Positions 1-7,153 of a DNA stretch of 50,735 nucleotides are shown here, piece by piece (positions within the stretch are counted from its first letter, which is position 1; every line of letters begins with the position of its first letter). The translations under genes were made by a program, and so were the position numbers. The stretch is from an uncultured Pelagibacteraceae bacterium (GTDB lineage: Bacteria; Pseudomonadota; Alphaproteobacteria; Pelagibacterales; Pelagibacteraceae): assembly GCA_902570785.1 (NCBI GenBank), contig CACFZK010000008.1, forward strand, positions 1 through 50,735, written 5' to 3'. Under the pieces are notes generated by a model that was not told the DNA's origin, searched no databases, and saw only the letters and a program-made list of their open reading frames with translations.

Positions 1-91
1 TGTACCAAAAAATATCCTCTGCAACCTCTTTCCAGAAGTTTTCTCTATTTTTTATGGACGAATCATAAACTTTTGCGTATTTTCCGGACAA
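1..91 (-). CDS. Acyl-CoA (acetyl/propionyl-CoA) synthetase, N-terminal fragment
   Basis: Only the first 30 codons lie in the window; the gene runs off the left edge. The minus strand reads SGKYAKVYDSSI and then NRENFWKEVAEDIFWY. This resembles the N-terminal ACAS_N region of AMP-forming acetyl/propionyl-CoA synthetases, which begins with Y, then S-I, then a P/R-E-x-FW signature. The start is inferred as TTG at 91-89, because a GGGAG ribosome-binding site lies 8 bases upstream and no ATG or GTG is in frame. It is transcribed away from proteorhodopsin. Which acyl-CoA it makes cannot be told from this fragment. Confidence 0.6.
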   Translation of the reverse strand, partial: MSGKYAKVYDSSIKNRENFWKEVAEDIFWY

Positions 92-299
92 ATCTGATAC
101 TCCCTTTTAACCCAATTTAACCACTATTATCCCCAAAAAAAAACTAAAAAGTCAATAAATTCAACACTTTTTATTAAAGAAAAAGCTTCAAATTAACTTT
201 TTTTTTGGGTACCGTTCCGGTTATTCAGGGAGAGGGAGATATCCTATTCTTGAATGTTTAAATTTAAACCAAAGAAAACTAAACGAAAGGGAGGTTTTC
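92..299 (+). promoter_or_regulatory. Divergent region and 5' leader of proteorhodopsin
   Basis: This 208-base gap lies between the acyl-CoA synthetase start (minus) and proteorhodopsin (plus). It holds A/T tracts, then an unusually G-rich patch at about 207-244 that includes ACCG-TTC-CGGT and a GGGAGAGGGAGA purine run. A perfect 14-bp palindrome, GTTTAAATTTAAAC, lies at 256-269. A strong Shine-Dalgarno AGGGAGG (288-294) sits 5 bases before the ATG. ATTCA (223-227) can pair with TGAAT (251-255) around the purine run. I could not place a convincing -35/-10 pair. Confidence 0.5.
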
Positions 300-1070
300 A
301 TGAAAAAACTAAGCATGATCGCACTAGCGGCTCTTGCCTTTATAGGTATTACGAGCTCAGCTAATGCTGCTACTGCTATCTTAGCTACTGACGATTTCGT
401 AGGAATTACGTTTTGGTTAGTATCTATGGGTATGTTAGCCGGTGCTGTATTTTTCTTCTTAGAAAGAAATACAGTTGCTGCATCGTGGAGAACATCTGTA
501 ACTGTAGCTGGATTAATTCAGTTCGTAGCATTTGTTCACTACGTTTACATGAGAGACATCTGGGTTACTACAGGCGAAACTCCAACAGTATACAGATATA
601 TTGATTGGTTAATCACTGTTCCAATGCAGATTGTTGAATTCTATTTAATCTTAGCTGCTATTAGAAAAGTTCCAACTTCAATGTTCTGGAGATTACTAAT
701 AGCTTCAATAGTAATGTTAGTCGGTGGATACTTAGGTGAAGCCGGTTACATCCAAGAATTTGTCGGTTTCATAATTGGAATGGCAGGTTGGATATACATT
801 CTATTTGAAATCTTTTCAGGTGAAGCTGGAAGAGCTGCTGCGAAGGGTGGTAACAAAGCTGTTGCTACATGTTTCGGCGCTATGAGAATGATAGTTACAA
901 TTGGTTGGGCAATTTACCCATTAGGTTACGTATTTGGTTACCTAGCTGGTGGAATTGACTCTAACACGTTGAACATCATCTATAACTTAGCTGACTTCGT
1001 AAACAAATTAGCATTCGGTCTAGTAATATGGGCTGCTGCTATGCAGAATACATCTTTAGCTAAAAGATAG
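300..1070 (+). CDS. Proteorhodopsin (blue-absorbing type)
   Basis: This is a light-driven outward proton pump of the inner membrane that binds retinal. It is 256 aa, with a signal peptide of about 23 residues ending ANA and seven membrane helices. Residues recognised by alignment to green proteorhodopsin from memory: His80 (H75), proton acceptor Asp102 in RYIDWLITVP (D97), spectral-tuning Gln110 (position 105; Leu in green forms), proton donor Glu113 (E108), and retinal Schiff-base Lys236 in FVNKLAFG (K231). Gln at the tuning site predicts absorption near 490 nm. It has its own leader, a strong AGGGAGG site and a downstream hairpin terminator, consistent with an abundant monocistronic message. 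No retinal-synthesis gene is in the window. Confidence 0.98.
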   Translation: MKKLSMIALAALAFIGITSSANAATAILATDDFVGITFWLVSMGMLAGAVFFFLERNTVAASWRTSVTVAGLIQFVAFVHYVYMRDIWVTTGETPTVYRYIDWLITVPMQIVEFYLILAAIRKVPTSMFWRLLIASIVMLVGGYLGEAGYIQEFVGFIIGMAGWIYILFEIFSGEAGRAAAKGGNKAVATCFGAMRMIVTIGWAIYPLGYVFGYLAGGIDSNTLNIIYNLADFVNKLAFGLVIWAAAMQNTSLAKR

Positions 1071-1090
1071 TAATAGATAGTTAATTTTAT

Positions 1091-1129
1091 AAAATAGGGC
1101 GGGTTTAACCACTTGCCCTATTTTTTTTT
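1091..1129 (+). terminator. Rho-independent terminator after proteorhodopsin
   Basis: AAATAGGGC (1092-1100) pairs with GCCCTATTT (1115-1123), and nine T's follow from 1121. The loop contains a small GGTT/AACC inner pairing. It starts 21 bases after the proteorhodopsin stop and is one of only two clear intrinsic terminators in the window. Confidence 0.9.
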
Positions 1130-1146
1130 GTATCTATATTAAATAA

Positions 1147-1467
1147 ATGCCAAAAATTACTTATATAGAATCAAATGGAAATTCAAAAACCATAGATGTT
1201 GCAAATGGCCTTTCTGTCATGGAAGGTGCTATTCAAAATAATATACCAGGAATTGACGCAGACTGTGGGGGCGGAATGGCTTGTGCGACTTGCCATGTTT
1301 ATGTCAAAGAAGAATGGTTAAATAAATTAGACAAAATAGAAGACGCGGAACAAGATATGATTGATATGGCATTTGAACCAAAAAAAAATAGCAGACTTAG
1401 TTGTCAATTAATTGTTTCAGATAAATTAGATGGACTAATTGTTACTACTCCATCTAAACAAACTTAA
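1147..1467 (+). CDS. [2Fe-2S] ferredoxin, adrenodoxin type
   Basis: A small soluble electron carrier of 106 aa. Cluster ligands are Cys40, Cys46 and Cys49 (CGGGMACATC, the C-x5-C-x2-C pattern) plus Cys86 in SRLSC. This is the adrenodoxin/FdxB/putidaredoxin-like group. The stop is two bases before the ATG of the ferredoxin reductase gene, so the two are probably co-translated and the proteins are likely redox partners. The start lies only 17 bases after the terminator T-run, so its message comes from read-through or from a promoter inside the terminator (TTGCCC-N16-TATATT, 1113-1140). The client of the ferredoxin is unknown. Confidence 0.93.
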   Translation: MPKITYIESNGNSKTIDVANGLSVMEGAIQNNIPGIDADCGGGMACATCHVYVKEEWLNKLDKIEDAEQDMIDMAFEPKKNSRLSCQLIVSDKLDGLIVTTPSKQT

Positions 1468-1469
1468 AA

Positions 1470-2489
1470 ATGATAAAAACAGATGTTGTTATAGTTGGTG
1501 CAGGCCCAGTAGGATTATTTGCTGTACATCAATTAGGCATTAAAGGACTCAAGGCTGAGGTAATAGATAATCTAGATAGAGCGGGAGGACAATGTATTGA
1601 ACTTTACCCTGATAAACCTATTTACGATATTCCTGCAATCCCCAAATGCACAGGAAAAGAATTAACAGAAAATTTACTCAAACAAATAAAACCCTTTAAA
1701 ACAAATTTTCATTTTAACGAAAGAGTTCAAGAAGTATCATCTGAAAGCGAAAATTGGATTGTAAAAACAAATAATAATAAAATTTTCAAGGCACCAAACA
1801 TTATAATTGCAGGAGGAGTAGGATCTTTTGAGCCTAGAAAAATATCACTTCAAGATGCTGAAAAACACGATGGAAAAAGTATATTTTATTCGATCAATGA
1901 CAAAAATAAATTTAAAGACAAAAAAGTTGTAATTTTTGGGGGAGGAGACTCAGCATTAGACTGGACTTTAGAACTATCAAAAATTTCAAAAGTTACATTG
2001 GTTCACAGAAGAGATGAATTTCGAGGTGCCCCTCACACTTTAAACGAAATAAAAAAATTAGAAAAAGCTGGAAAAGTAGCACTAAAAACTAGATATCAAA
2101 TAAGTTCAATTGAAGGGGAGAAAAATATTAAATCTATAACTATTAAAAACGATGAGGACAAAAGTATTAAAATAGATACCGACTACGTCCTAGGTTTTTT
2201 TGGATTAGTTATGCAACTCGGACCTATTGCTGAATGGGGTTTAAATATGAATAGAAAAACAATATCTGTTAATACTGAAAACTTTCAGACAAACAAAAAA
2301 GGGATATTTGCAATTGGAGATATATGTACTTATCCAGGCAAAGAAAAACTTATTTTATCTGGATTTCACGAAGCAGCATTAGCTTCTGTAGAATGTTTTA
2401 AAAGAGCAAGACCAAATGAAAAATATAGATTTCAATTCACAACCTCATCAAAAGAAATCCAAGAGCGTTTGGGACAAAAACCTAAATGA
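1470..2489 (+). CDS. Ferredoxin-NADP+ reductase, thioredoxin-reductase-like (type 2)
   Basis: A 339 aa flavoprotein predicted to move electrons between NADPH and ferredoxin. The FAD-binding GAGPVG is at residues 10-15, the NADPH-binding GGGDSA at 157-162, and a C-terminal FAIGDICTYPGK closes the FAD site. The redox-active CxxC of true thioredoxin reductases is absent. The length and the AGGQCIELYP segment match the Bacillus YumC / Chlorobium FNR family. It lies two bases after the ferredoxin gene, which supports the FNR reading. It overlaps the next gene by 4 bases (ATGA). Confidence 0.92.
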   Translation: MIKTDVVIVGAGPVGLFAVHQLGIKGLKAEVIDNLDRAGGQCIELYPDKPIYDIPAIPKCTGKELTENLLKQIKPFKTNFHFNERVQEVSSESENWIVKTNNNKIFKAPNIIIAGGVGSFEPRKISLQDAEKHDGKSIFYSINDKNKFKDKKVVIFGGGDSALDWTLELSKISKVTLVHRRDEFRGAPHTLNEIKKLEKAGKVALKTRYQISSIEGEKNIKSITIKNDEDKSIKIDTDYVLGFFGLVMQLGPIAEWGLNMNRKTISVNTENFQTNKKGIFAIGDICTYPGKEKLILSGFHEAALASVECFKRARPNEKYRFQFTTSSKEIQERLGQKPK

Positions 2490-3109
2490 TAGAATTATTT
2501 ACCTCAAATACTCCTAACGGTAAAAAAATAACAATAATGTTGGAGGAGATAAATTTAGACTACAAAATAACTATAGTTAATATCAATAAGAACGAACAAT
2601 TTAATCCTAAGTTTAGAGAAATAAGTCCATTTAGTAAAATTCCTGTAATTACAGATCATGATAGCAATATAAATATTTTCGAGTCTGGAGCGATATTAAT
2701 GTATTTAGGAGAGAAAAGTGGGAAGTTTTATCCAGAAAAAAACAAAGGAGTGATAATCCAATGGTTAATGGCACAGATGGCCTACGTTGGACCTTTGCTT
2801 GGGCAACACCATCAGTTCCATCATTATAATCCTGGTAAAAGTGAATGGGGTGAAGATAGATATTTTAAGATAGCAAAAAGTATTTATAAAGATTTGAACG
2901 AAAGACTTGAGAAAAGTGAATACTTGGCTGGTGAATATTCTATTGCTGATATTGCAACATTTCCTTGGATAGCACGACATGAATGGCACGATGTGGGTTT
3001 AAAAGATTTTAAATATTTAACACGTTGGTACAATAATATTTCTAAAAGAGATGCTGTTATTAAAGGGTATGATCTTCTTAATAGAGACGAAAAAATTCCT
3101 AAGCCTTAG
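2486..3109 (+). CDS. Glutathione S-transferase family protein
   Basis: A 207 aa cytosolic protein with a thioredoxin-fold N-terminal domain (about 1-80) and an all-helical C-terminal domain (about 88-200). The glutathione-binding cis-Pro is in KIPVI (about 51-55) and the gamma-Glu contact ES is at 66-67. The segment SNTPNGKK (7-14) resembles Ure2p/YfcG-like GSTs, which have Asn/Thr rather than a catalytic Tyr and often act as disulfide reductases. It is the last gene of the ferredoxin-FNR unit, overlapping FNR by 4 bases. Its stop overlaps the convergent dksA stop in TTAG (3106-3109). The substrate is unknown. Confidence 0.9.
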   Translation: MIELFTSNTPNGKKITIMLEEINLDYKITIVNINKNEQFNPKFREISPFSKIPVITDHDSNINIFESGAILMYLGEKSGKFYPEKNKGVIIQWLMAQMAYVGPLLGQHHQFHHYNPGKSEWGEDRYFKIAKSIYKDLNERLEKSEYLAGEYSIADIATFPWIARHEWHDVGLKDFKYLTRWYNNISKRDAVIKGYDLLNRDEKIPKP

Positions 3110-3525
3110 TTGTCGACAAAAATTTTTTCTTCTTTTTCATGTCTTTCTTGTGCTTCAATACTGAGTGTTGCAATGGGTCTAGCTATCAACCTTTTCAGAC
3201 CAATTGGTTCTCCAGTTTCTTCACAAAATCCATATGTACCATCTTTAATTTTTTTTAAAGCCTGATCAATTTTGTTTACTAGCTTTCTTCTCCTATTAGA
3301 TGCCCTTAACTCAACAGACTTTTCTGTTTGAGAAGATGCTTGGTCTACGATATCGGCAGATGCAGAGTTATCATCCATGTTATTGAGTATAACACTCTCA
3401 GTATTTGATTTAATGATTTCTTTTCTCCAGCTTACGAGCCTTTCATTAAAGTATTTTTTGTGTTTTGCACACATATACTTCTCTTTACTGTTGGGAGTGT
3501 ATTTTTTAGGTGACTTTTTAACCAT
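3106..3525 (-). CDS. dksA: DksA-like RNA polymerase-binding transcription factor
   Basis: 139 aa. It should bind in the RNA polymerase secondary channel and, with ppGpp, adjust rRNA and amino acid promoters. A coiled-coil region (about 28-95) has the tip motif SADIVDQAS (acidic residues 58 and 61). The C-terminal zinc-finger region reads GFCEETGEPIGLKRL then ARPIATLSIEAQERHE. Only one cysteine of the usual four remains (Cys101). To my knowledge this reduced form is common in alphaproteobacterial DksA, so it is not evidence of a broken gene. A well-formed promoter precedes it. Confidence 0.9.
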   Translation of the reverse strand: MVKKSPKKYTPNSKEKYMCAKHKKYFNERLVSWRKEIIKSNTESVILNNMDDNSASADIVDQASSQTEKSVELRASNRRRKLVNKIDQALKKIKDGTYGFCEETGEPIGLKRLIARPIATLSIEAQERHEKEEKIFVDN

Positions 3526-3540
3526 CTTTTAAAGTTGGGG

Positions 3541-3568
3541 AGTATATAAACGTTTATATTCGTGTCAA
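3541..3568 (-). promoter_or_regulatory. dksA promoter with an operator-like palindrome
   Basis: On the minus strand TTGACA (3568-3563) is followed by 16 bases and TATACT (3546-3541), close to the sigma-70 consensus and 15 bases before the dksA ATG. A perfect 16-bp palindrome, ATATAAACGTTTATAT (3544-3559), fills most of the spacer and overlaps the -10. It could be an operator, though A/T palindromes also arise by chance here. Confidence 0.7.
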
Positions 3569-3589
3569 TATAATTTAAATTAGTAATTT

Positions 3590-4918
3590 GTGAATTTTAT
3601 GACAAAAAACATTAATAACCTATTTTTTGTATTCTTATTTATTCATTTATTGCTTTGGGTTCTAGCGCCCTCTTTGACCAATAAAAATCTTCCACTTGAT
3701 ACAATTGAAGCATTGGCCTGGGGAAGTAATTTAGATTGGGGCTTTAACAAACATCCTCCATTAAGTGCTTTTGCAGTTGAAATATTTTATCGAATTTTTG
3801 GAACTAATGATTGGGCTTATTATTTGCTTAGCCAAATATTTGTAATCGTAGGATTTATTGCAGTTTACAAATTTTCAAATGAAATTTTAAATAATAAAAA
3901 ACTCGCTCTTTTGTCAGTTCTTTTATTAGAAGGTATCTATTTTTATAATTTTACTACCCCAGAATTTAACGTAAACGTTGCTCAATTACCTTTTTGGGCT
4001 TTAACTGTTTATTATACATGGAGATGTATTAAATATGATAAATCAATTGACTATGTATTTTTAGGTTTATTTGCTGGTCTGGGAATTCTATCAAAATACC
4101 TATTTGTTTACTTAATTATAGGAATTAAACTTGTTTTTATTTACTTCTTAAAAAAAGGAAAAAAAATTAAGTTTTCACATTATTTTATTGCAGGCCCAAT
4201 AACCTTATTAATCCTTTTGCCTCATATAATTTGGTTAACCGAAAATAACTACATGACTATTATTTATGGTTTACAAAGGACTGGTGGAGTAGGCAGTTTT
4301 ATAGACCACTTAATTTATCCTTTAATTTTTTTGACTAAGCAAATTGGTCTATTAACTCCTTTTCTTTTTATGTCTTTTTTTTTAGTAAAAAAAATGAATA
4401 TCAAATTTGATTTAAAAGATAAAAAGTTAGTATTTTTACTTTTAATTACTATAGCACCAATATTTTTTATGTTACTCACTTCAATGGTAATGGGGGCAAA
4501 AATAAGAACAATGTGGATGACGCCATTTTATTTGTTCGCAGGCACATTAACTATTTATATTTTTAAATCACAAATAAATTTTAGTAAACTCAAAAACTTT
4601 GCCACAATATTCTTAATTTTATTTATTTTTTCACCATTTGCATACGTATATGTCTCAATAACTCAGACAGAGAAAAGAACAGATTTTTCTGGAAGAGAAA
4701 AGGCTAAAGAAGTTCAAAAATTATGGAATGAAAAATATAAAAGTAAAATCAATTATGTAATTGGGGATGAATGGTATGCTGGAAATCTATCCTATCATTT
4801 AAAATCTAGACCAAAGTGGATATCAATCAATGACAAAAGGGCACTTGAACTCATGAATTCAAAAGAAAGAATTAGTCTTGAAAATATATACCCTGCTTTA
4901 ATAATAGGAAATAAATGA
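3590..4918 (+). CDS. Glycosyltransferase family 39 / ArnT-like membrane protein
   Basis: 442 aa with about 10 predicted membrane helices. The first periplasmic loop reads LDTIEALAWGSNLDWG and then FNKHPPLSA. This matches the PMT_2/ArnT-like fold, in which an acidic loop residue binds the polyprenyl-phosphate sugar donor. It probably moves a sugar from a lipid carrier onto a cell-surface acceptor in the periplasm. The start is GTG 3590 or ATG 3599 (three codons later). It overlaps the following GT2 gene by 4 bases, and the pair looks like a donor-making and a donor-using enzyme. Acceptor and sugar are unknown. Confidence 0.88.
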   Translation: MNFMTKNINNLFFVFLFIHLLLWVLAPSLTNKNLPLDTIEALAWGSNLDWGFNKHPPLSAFAVEIFYRIFGTNDWAYYLLSQIFVIVGFIAVYKFSNEILNNKKLALLSVLLLEGIYFYNFTTPEFNVNVAQLPFWALTVYYTWRCIKYDKSIDYVFLGLFAGLGILSKYLFVYLIIGIKLVFIYFLKKGKKIKFSHYFIAGPITLLILLPHIIWLTENNYMTIIYGLQRTGGVGSFIDHLIYPLIFLTKQIGLLTPFLFMSFFLVKKMNIKFDLKDKKLVFLLLITIAPIFFMLLTSMVMGAKIRTMWMTPFYLFAGTLTIYIFKSQINFSKLKNFATIFLILFIFSPFAYVYVSITQTEKRTDFSGREKAKEVQKLWNEKYKSKINYVIGDEWYAGNLSYHLKSRPKWISINDKRALELMNSKERISLENIYPALIIGNK

Positions 4919-5802
4919 AAAAATTTAAAATTTTAATACCTTGTTATAATGATTGGCAGTCGCTTTTTAAATTATTAAATAATATTGACAACAACATCAC
5001 CATGTTTGATGCAGAATTCACTGTTTTAATAGTAAATGACTGCTCTACTGAAAAAATGCCTAAGCCATTATTTAGTTTTAAAAAAATTAAGTCTATTGAT
5101 TTAATCAATATTAAGAAAAACCAAGGTCATACTAGGTGCAATGCCACAGGAATAAAATATTTATCAGAAAAAAAAGATTTTGATTATATGATATTAATGG
5201 ATGGAGATGGTGAAGATAATCCAGATGACTTGCCACTTATTATAAAAAATGTTCTAGAGAAGAAAAATATTTCTGTTGTTGCTACAAGAAAAAAAAGATC
5301 AGAAGGTCTTCTTTTCACAATTTTATATAATTTACACAAAGTAATTACATTAATTTTTGCAGGTAAAAATATGAATTTCGGTCACTACTGCTGTCTAACA
5401 AGAAGTGATGTAGTATCGTTGTCATCTAAAAAAACTTTATGGAGCAATTTTGCAGGTGCTGCAAAAAAATTTATACCTGATTTATCAGGCGTCCCCACAA
5501 TAAGAGGATTGAGATATTTTGGTCCCTCTAAAATGCCTTTAATAGGATTAATTATTCATTCAATGTCAATAATTGCATCTTTCAAATATCAAGTCTTATT
5601 TAGATCGTTATTATTAATATTTTTATTTAGCTTTCTATATCTAAAAATAAGCAACGAAACCATTTTTTTAATTTTAAACTTTTTAATCGGATTTTTTTGC
5701 ATGGTTATTTTCTTTATATCAAAAAGAGAGAATTCAAATGAATTGAAAAACTGCCAACAAAGAATTAAAAATATTCAAAATATACACACTACAAGGTTGT
5801 AA
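4915..5802 (+). CDS. Family 2 glycosyltransferase with C-terminal membrane helices
   Basis: 295 aa. The GT-A domain spans about 1-210: nucleotide-sugar site ILIPCYND (6-13), VNDCS (40-44) and metal-binding MDGDGED (95-101). Two hydrophobic helices follow at about 220-245 and 247-270. By analogy with DPMS-like GT2 enzymes it may load a sugar onto a polyprenyl phosphate at the cytoplasmic face, supplying the GT39 enzyme encoded just upstream. That coupling is inferred from the 4-base overlap. The DGDGED motif is clear; specificity cannot be read. Confidence 0.88.
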   Translation: MKKFKILIPCYNDWQSLFKLLNNIDNNITMFDAEFTVLIVNDCSTEKMPKPLFSFKKIKSIDLINIKKNQGHTRCNATGIKYLSEKKDFDYMILMDGDGEDNPDDLPLIIKNVLEKKNISVVATRKKRSEGLLFTILYNLHKVITLIFAGKNMNFGHYCCLTRSDVVSLSSKKTLWSNFAGAAKKFIPDLSGVPTIRGLRYFGPSKMPLIGLIIHSMSIIASFKYQVLFRSLLLIFLFSFLYLKISNETIFLILNFLIGFFCMVIFFISKRENSNELKNCQQRIKNIQNIHTTRL

Positions 5803-5817
5803 AATGAGTCTGATTTG

Positions 5818-5837
5818 GAATCAAAAGTGAATCAAAA
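5818..5837 (+). repeat. Direct repeat GAATCAAAA x2, 11 bases apart
   Basis: GAATCAAAA occurs at 5818-5826 and again at 5829-5837, a spacing of one helical turn. It lies in the 104-base gap before the GFA gene, which contains no ORF. It may be a regulator site, but the gap is A/T-rich and the repeat is short. Confidence 0.35.
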
Positions 5838-5906
5838 CGTGAACATTCAAAAAAAAAGAGTATCTAATGTGGATATCTTCTATAAAACAACAATGAGAAA
5901 AAAATA

Positions 5907-6275
5907 ATGATCAGAAAATTAACATGTCATTGTGGTGGAGTAGAAGCACAAGTGGAAGTTCCAGAAATTGGCTTTAAAAAGGTAATGAGATGTAATTGTA
6001 CTTTATGCATAAGAAAAGGTTATATCATAGGCGTTGTTGGTCCAGATGACTTTAAAATAGTTAAAGGTGAAAATCTTTTAAAGCTCTATCAATACCATTC
6101 AAAAACCGCAAAACATTATTTTTGTACTAACTGTGGAATTCATACACACAATAGACCGAGAATTGACCCAAGGATTTATGGAATAAATATAGCCTGTGTA
6201 GACGGAATAAAACCATTTGAACTAAAAAATATTCCTGTTAACGATGGTGAAAACCATCCTCATGATAAAAAGTGA
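5907..6275 (+). CDS. GFA-family (glutathione-dependent formaldehyde-activating/CENP-V) zinc protein
   Basis: 122 aa with one GFA fold. All seven zinc cysteines of the family are present: Cys7 and Cys9 (CHC), Cys29/31/34 (CNCTLC) and Cys73/76 (CTNC), followed by GIHTHNRPR. The founding member, Gfa of Paracoccus, was proposed to speed S-hydroxymethylglutathione formation; most family members have unknown substrates. It overlaps the following kinase gene, suggesting co-expression. SAR11 cells oxidise methylated compounds, so a one-carbon role is plausible but inferred. Confidence 0.88.
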   Translation: MIRKLTCHCGGVEAQVEVPEIGFKKVMRCNCTLCIRKGYIIGVVGPDDFKIVKGENLLKLYQYHSKTAKHYFCTNCGIHTHNRPRIDPRIYGINIACVDGIKPFELKNIPVNDGENHPHDKK

Positions 6276-7152
6276 ATATTTAAAATTTTTAAAAAAAAAA
6301 GAAGTTGTAGGCAGACCAATTGTCGACAAAATTGGAAAACTCAAAACATTTTATCTTCCTTTATCAGAATGGATTTATTCGATTTATCAGAAAGATAAAA
6401 AAACTAAAATTATCGGTTTATCTGGTGGGCAAGGAGCCGGGAAGAGCACAATTACAAGTATATTAAAATTTATTTTCAAAAAAAAATACAATCTAGATTT
6501 ATGTGTTTTTTCGATAGATGATTTTTATAGAACGAAGTCTGAAAGAATTAAAATGTCAAAGACAATTCATCCACTCTTTCTAACCAGAGGAGTTCCCGGC
6601 ACACATGATGTAAAACTACTTAGTAATGTAATACAAAAATTAAAAAAGAAGAATTTTAAAACTGTTCTAGTTCCAAAATTTGACAAATCAAAAGATGATA
6701 GATTTAAAAAAACAAAGTGGCAGAAAATCAAAACTTCTCCCCAAATAATTATTTTGGAAGGATGGTGTGTAGGAGCAACTCAACAAAAAAAAAGTGAATT
6801 GACTAGACCTGCAAATAAAATTGAAAAAGAATTTGATAATAAATTAATTTGGAGAAACAAAGTTAATAACTTATTAAAATATGAGTACAAAAGACTTTTT
6901 AAAAAAATTGATAAACTAGTTTATTTAAAAGTCCCAGATTTTAATCATATATTTAAATGGAGATTCGCACAGGAACAAAAATTGAAATTGACATCAAAAA
7001 GTAAAAGGACTATGTCAAAAATACAGATAAAAGAATTTATAATGTTTTATGAAAGAATAACAAAACACATGATGAAAAATTATTCTAAAATATCAGATCT
7101 AACGATTTTTTTAGATAAAAATCATAGATCAAAAAAAATGAGAACTTTTTAA
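6262..7152 (+). CDS. P-loop kinase, probable D-glycerate 3-kinase (GLYK type)
   Basis: 296 aa from the ATG at 6262; an in-frame ATG at 6244 gives 302 aa and a longer overlap with the GFA gene. The Walker A motif GGQGAGKST is at about 55-63, followed by FSIDDFYRT, FLTRGVPGTHD and IILEGWCVGA. These are hallmarks of the plant GLYK / yeast Tda10 / uridine-kinase-like family. The predicted reaction is D-glycerate + ATP to 3-phosphoglycerate, returning glyoxylate- or serine-derived carbon to central metabolism. Substrate assignment is by family resemblance; other small-molecule kinases of this fold are possible. The stop is two bases before tolC. Confidence 0.78.
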   Translation: MIKSEYLKFLKKKEVVGRPIVDKIGKLKTFYLPLSEWIYSIYQKDKKTKIIGLSGGQGAGKSTITSILKFIFKKKYNLDLCVFSIDDFYRTKSERIKMSKTIHPLFLTRGVPGTHDVKLLSNVIQKLKKKNFKTVLVPKFDKSKDDRFKKTKWQKIKTSPQIIILEGWCVGATQQKKSELTRPANKIEKEFDNKLIWRNKVNNLLKYEYKRLFKKIDKLVYLKVPDFNHIFKWRFAQEQKLKLTSKSKRTMSKIQIKEFIMFYERITKHMMKNYSKISDLTIFLDKNHRSKKMRTF

Positions 7153-7153
7153 A

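Noticed and set aside
1470-2489. Thioredoxin reductase
   Set aside because: Similar fold, but the CxxC redox pair is absent and a ferredoxin gene lies directly upstream, so FNR is the better call.
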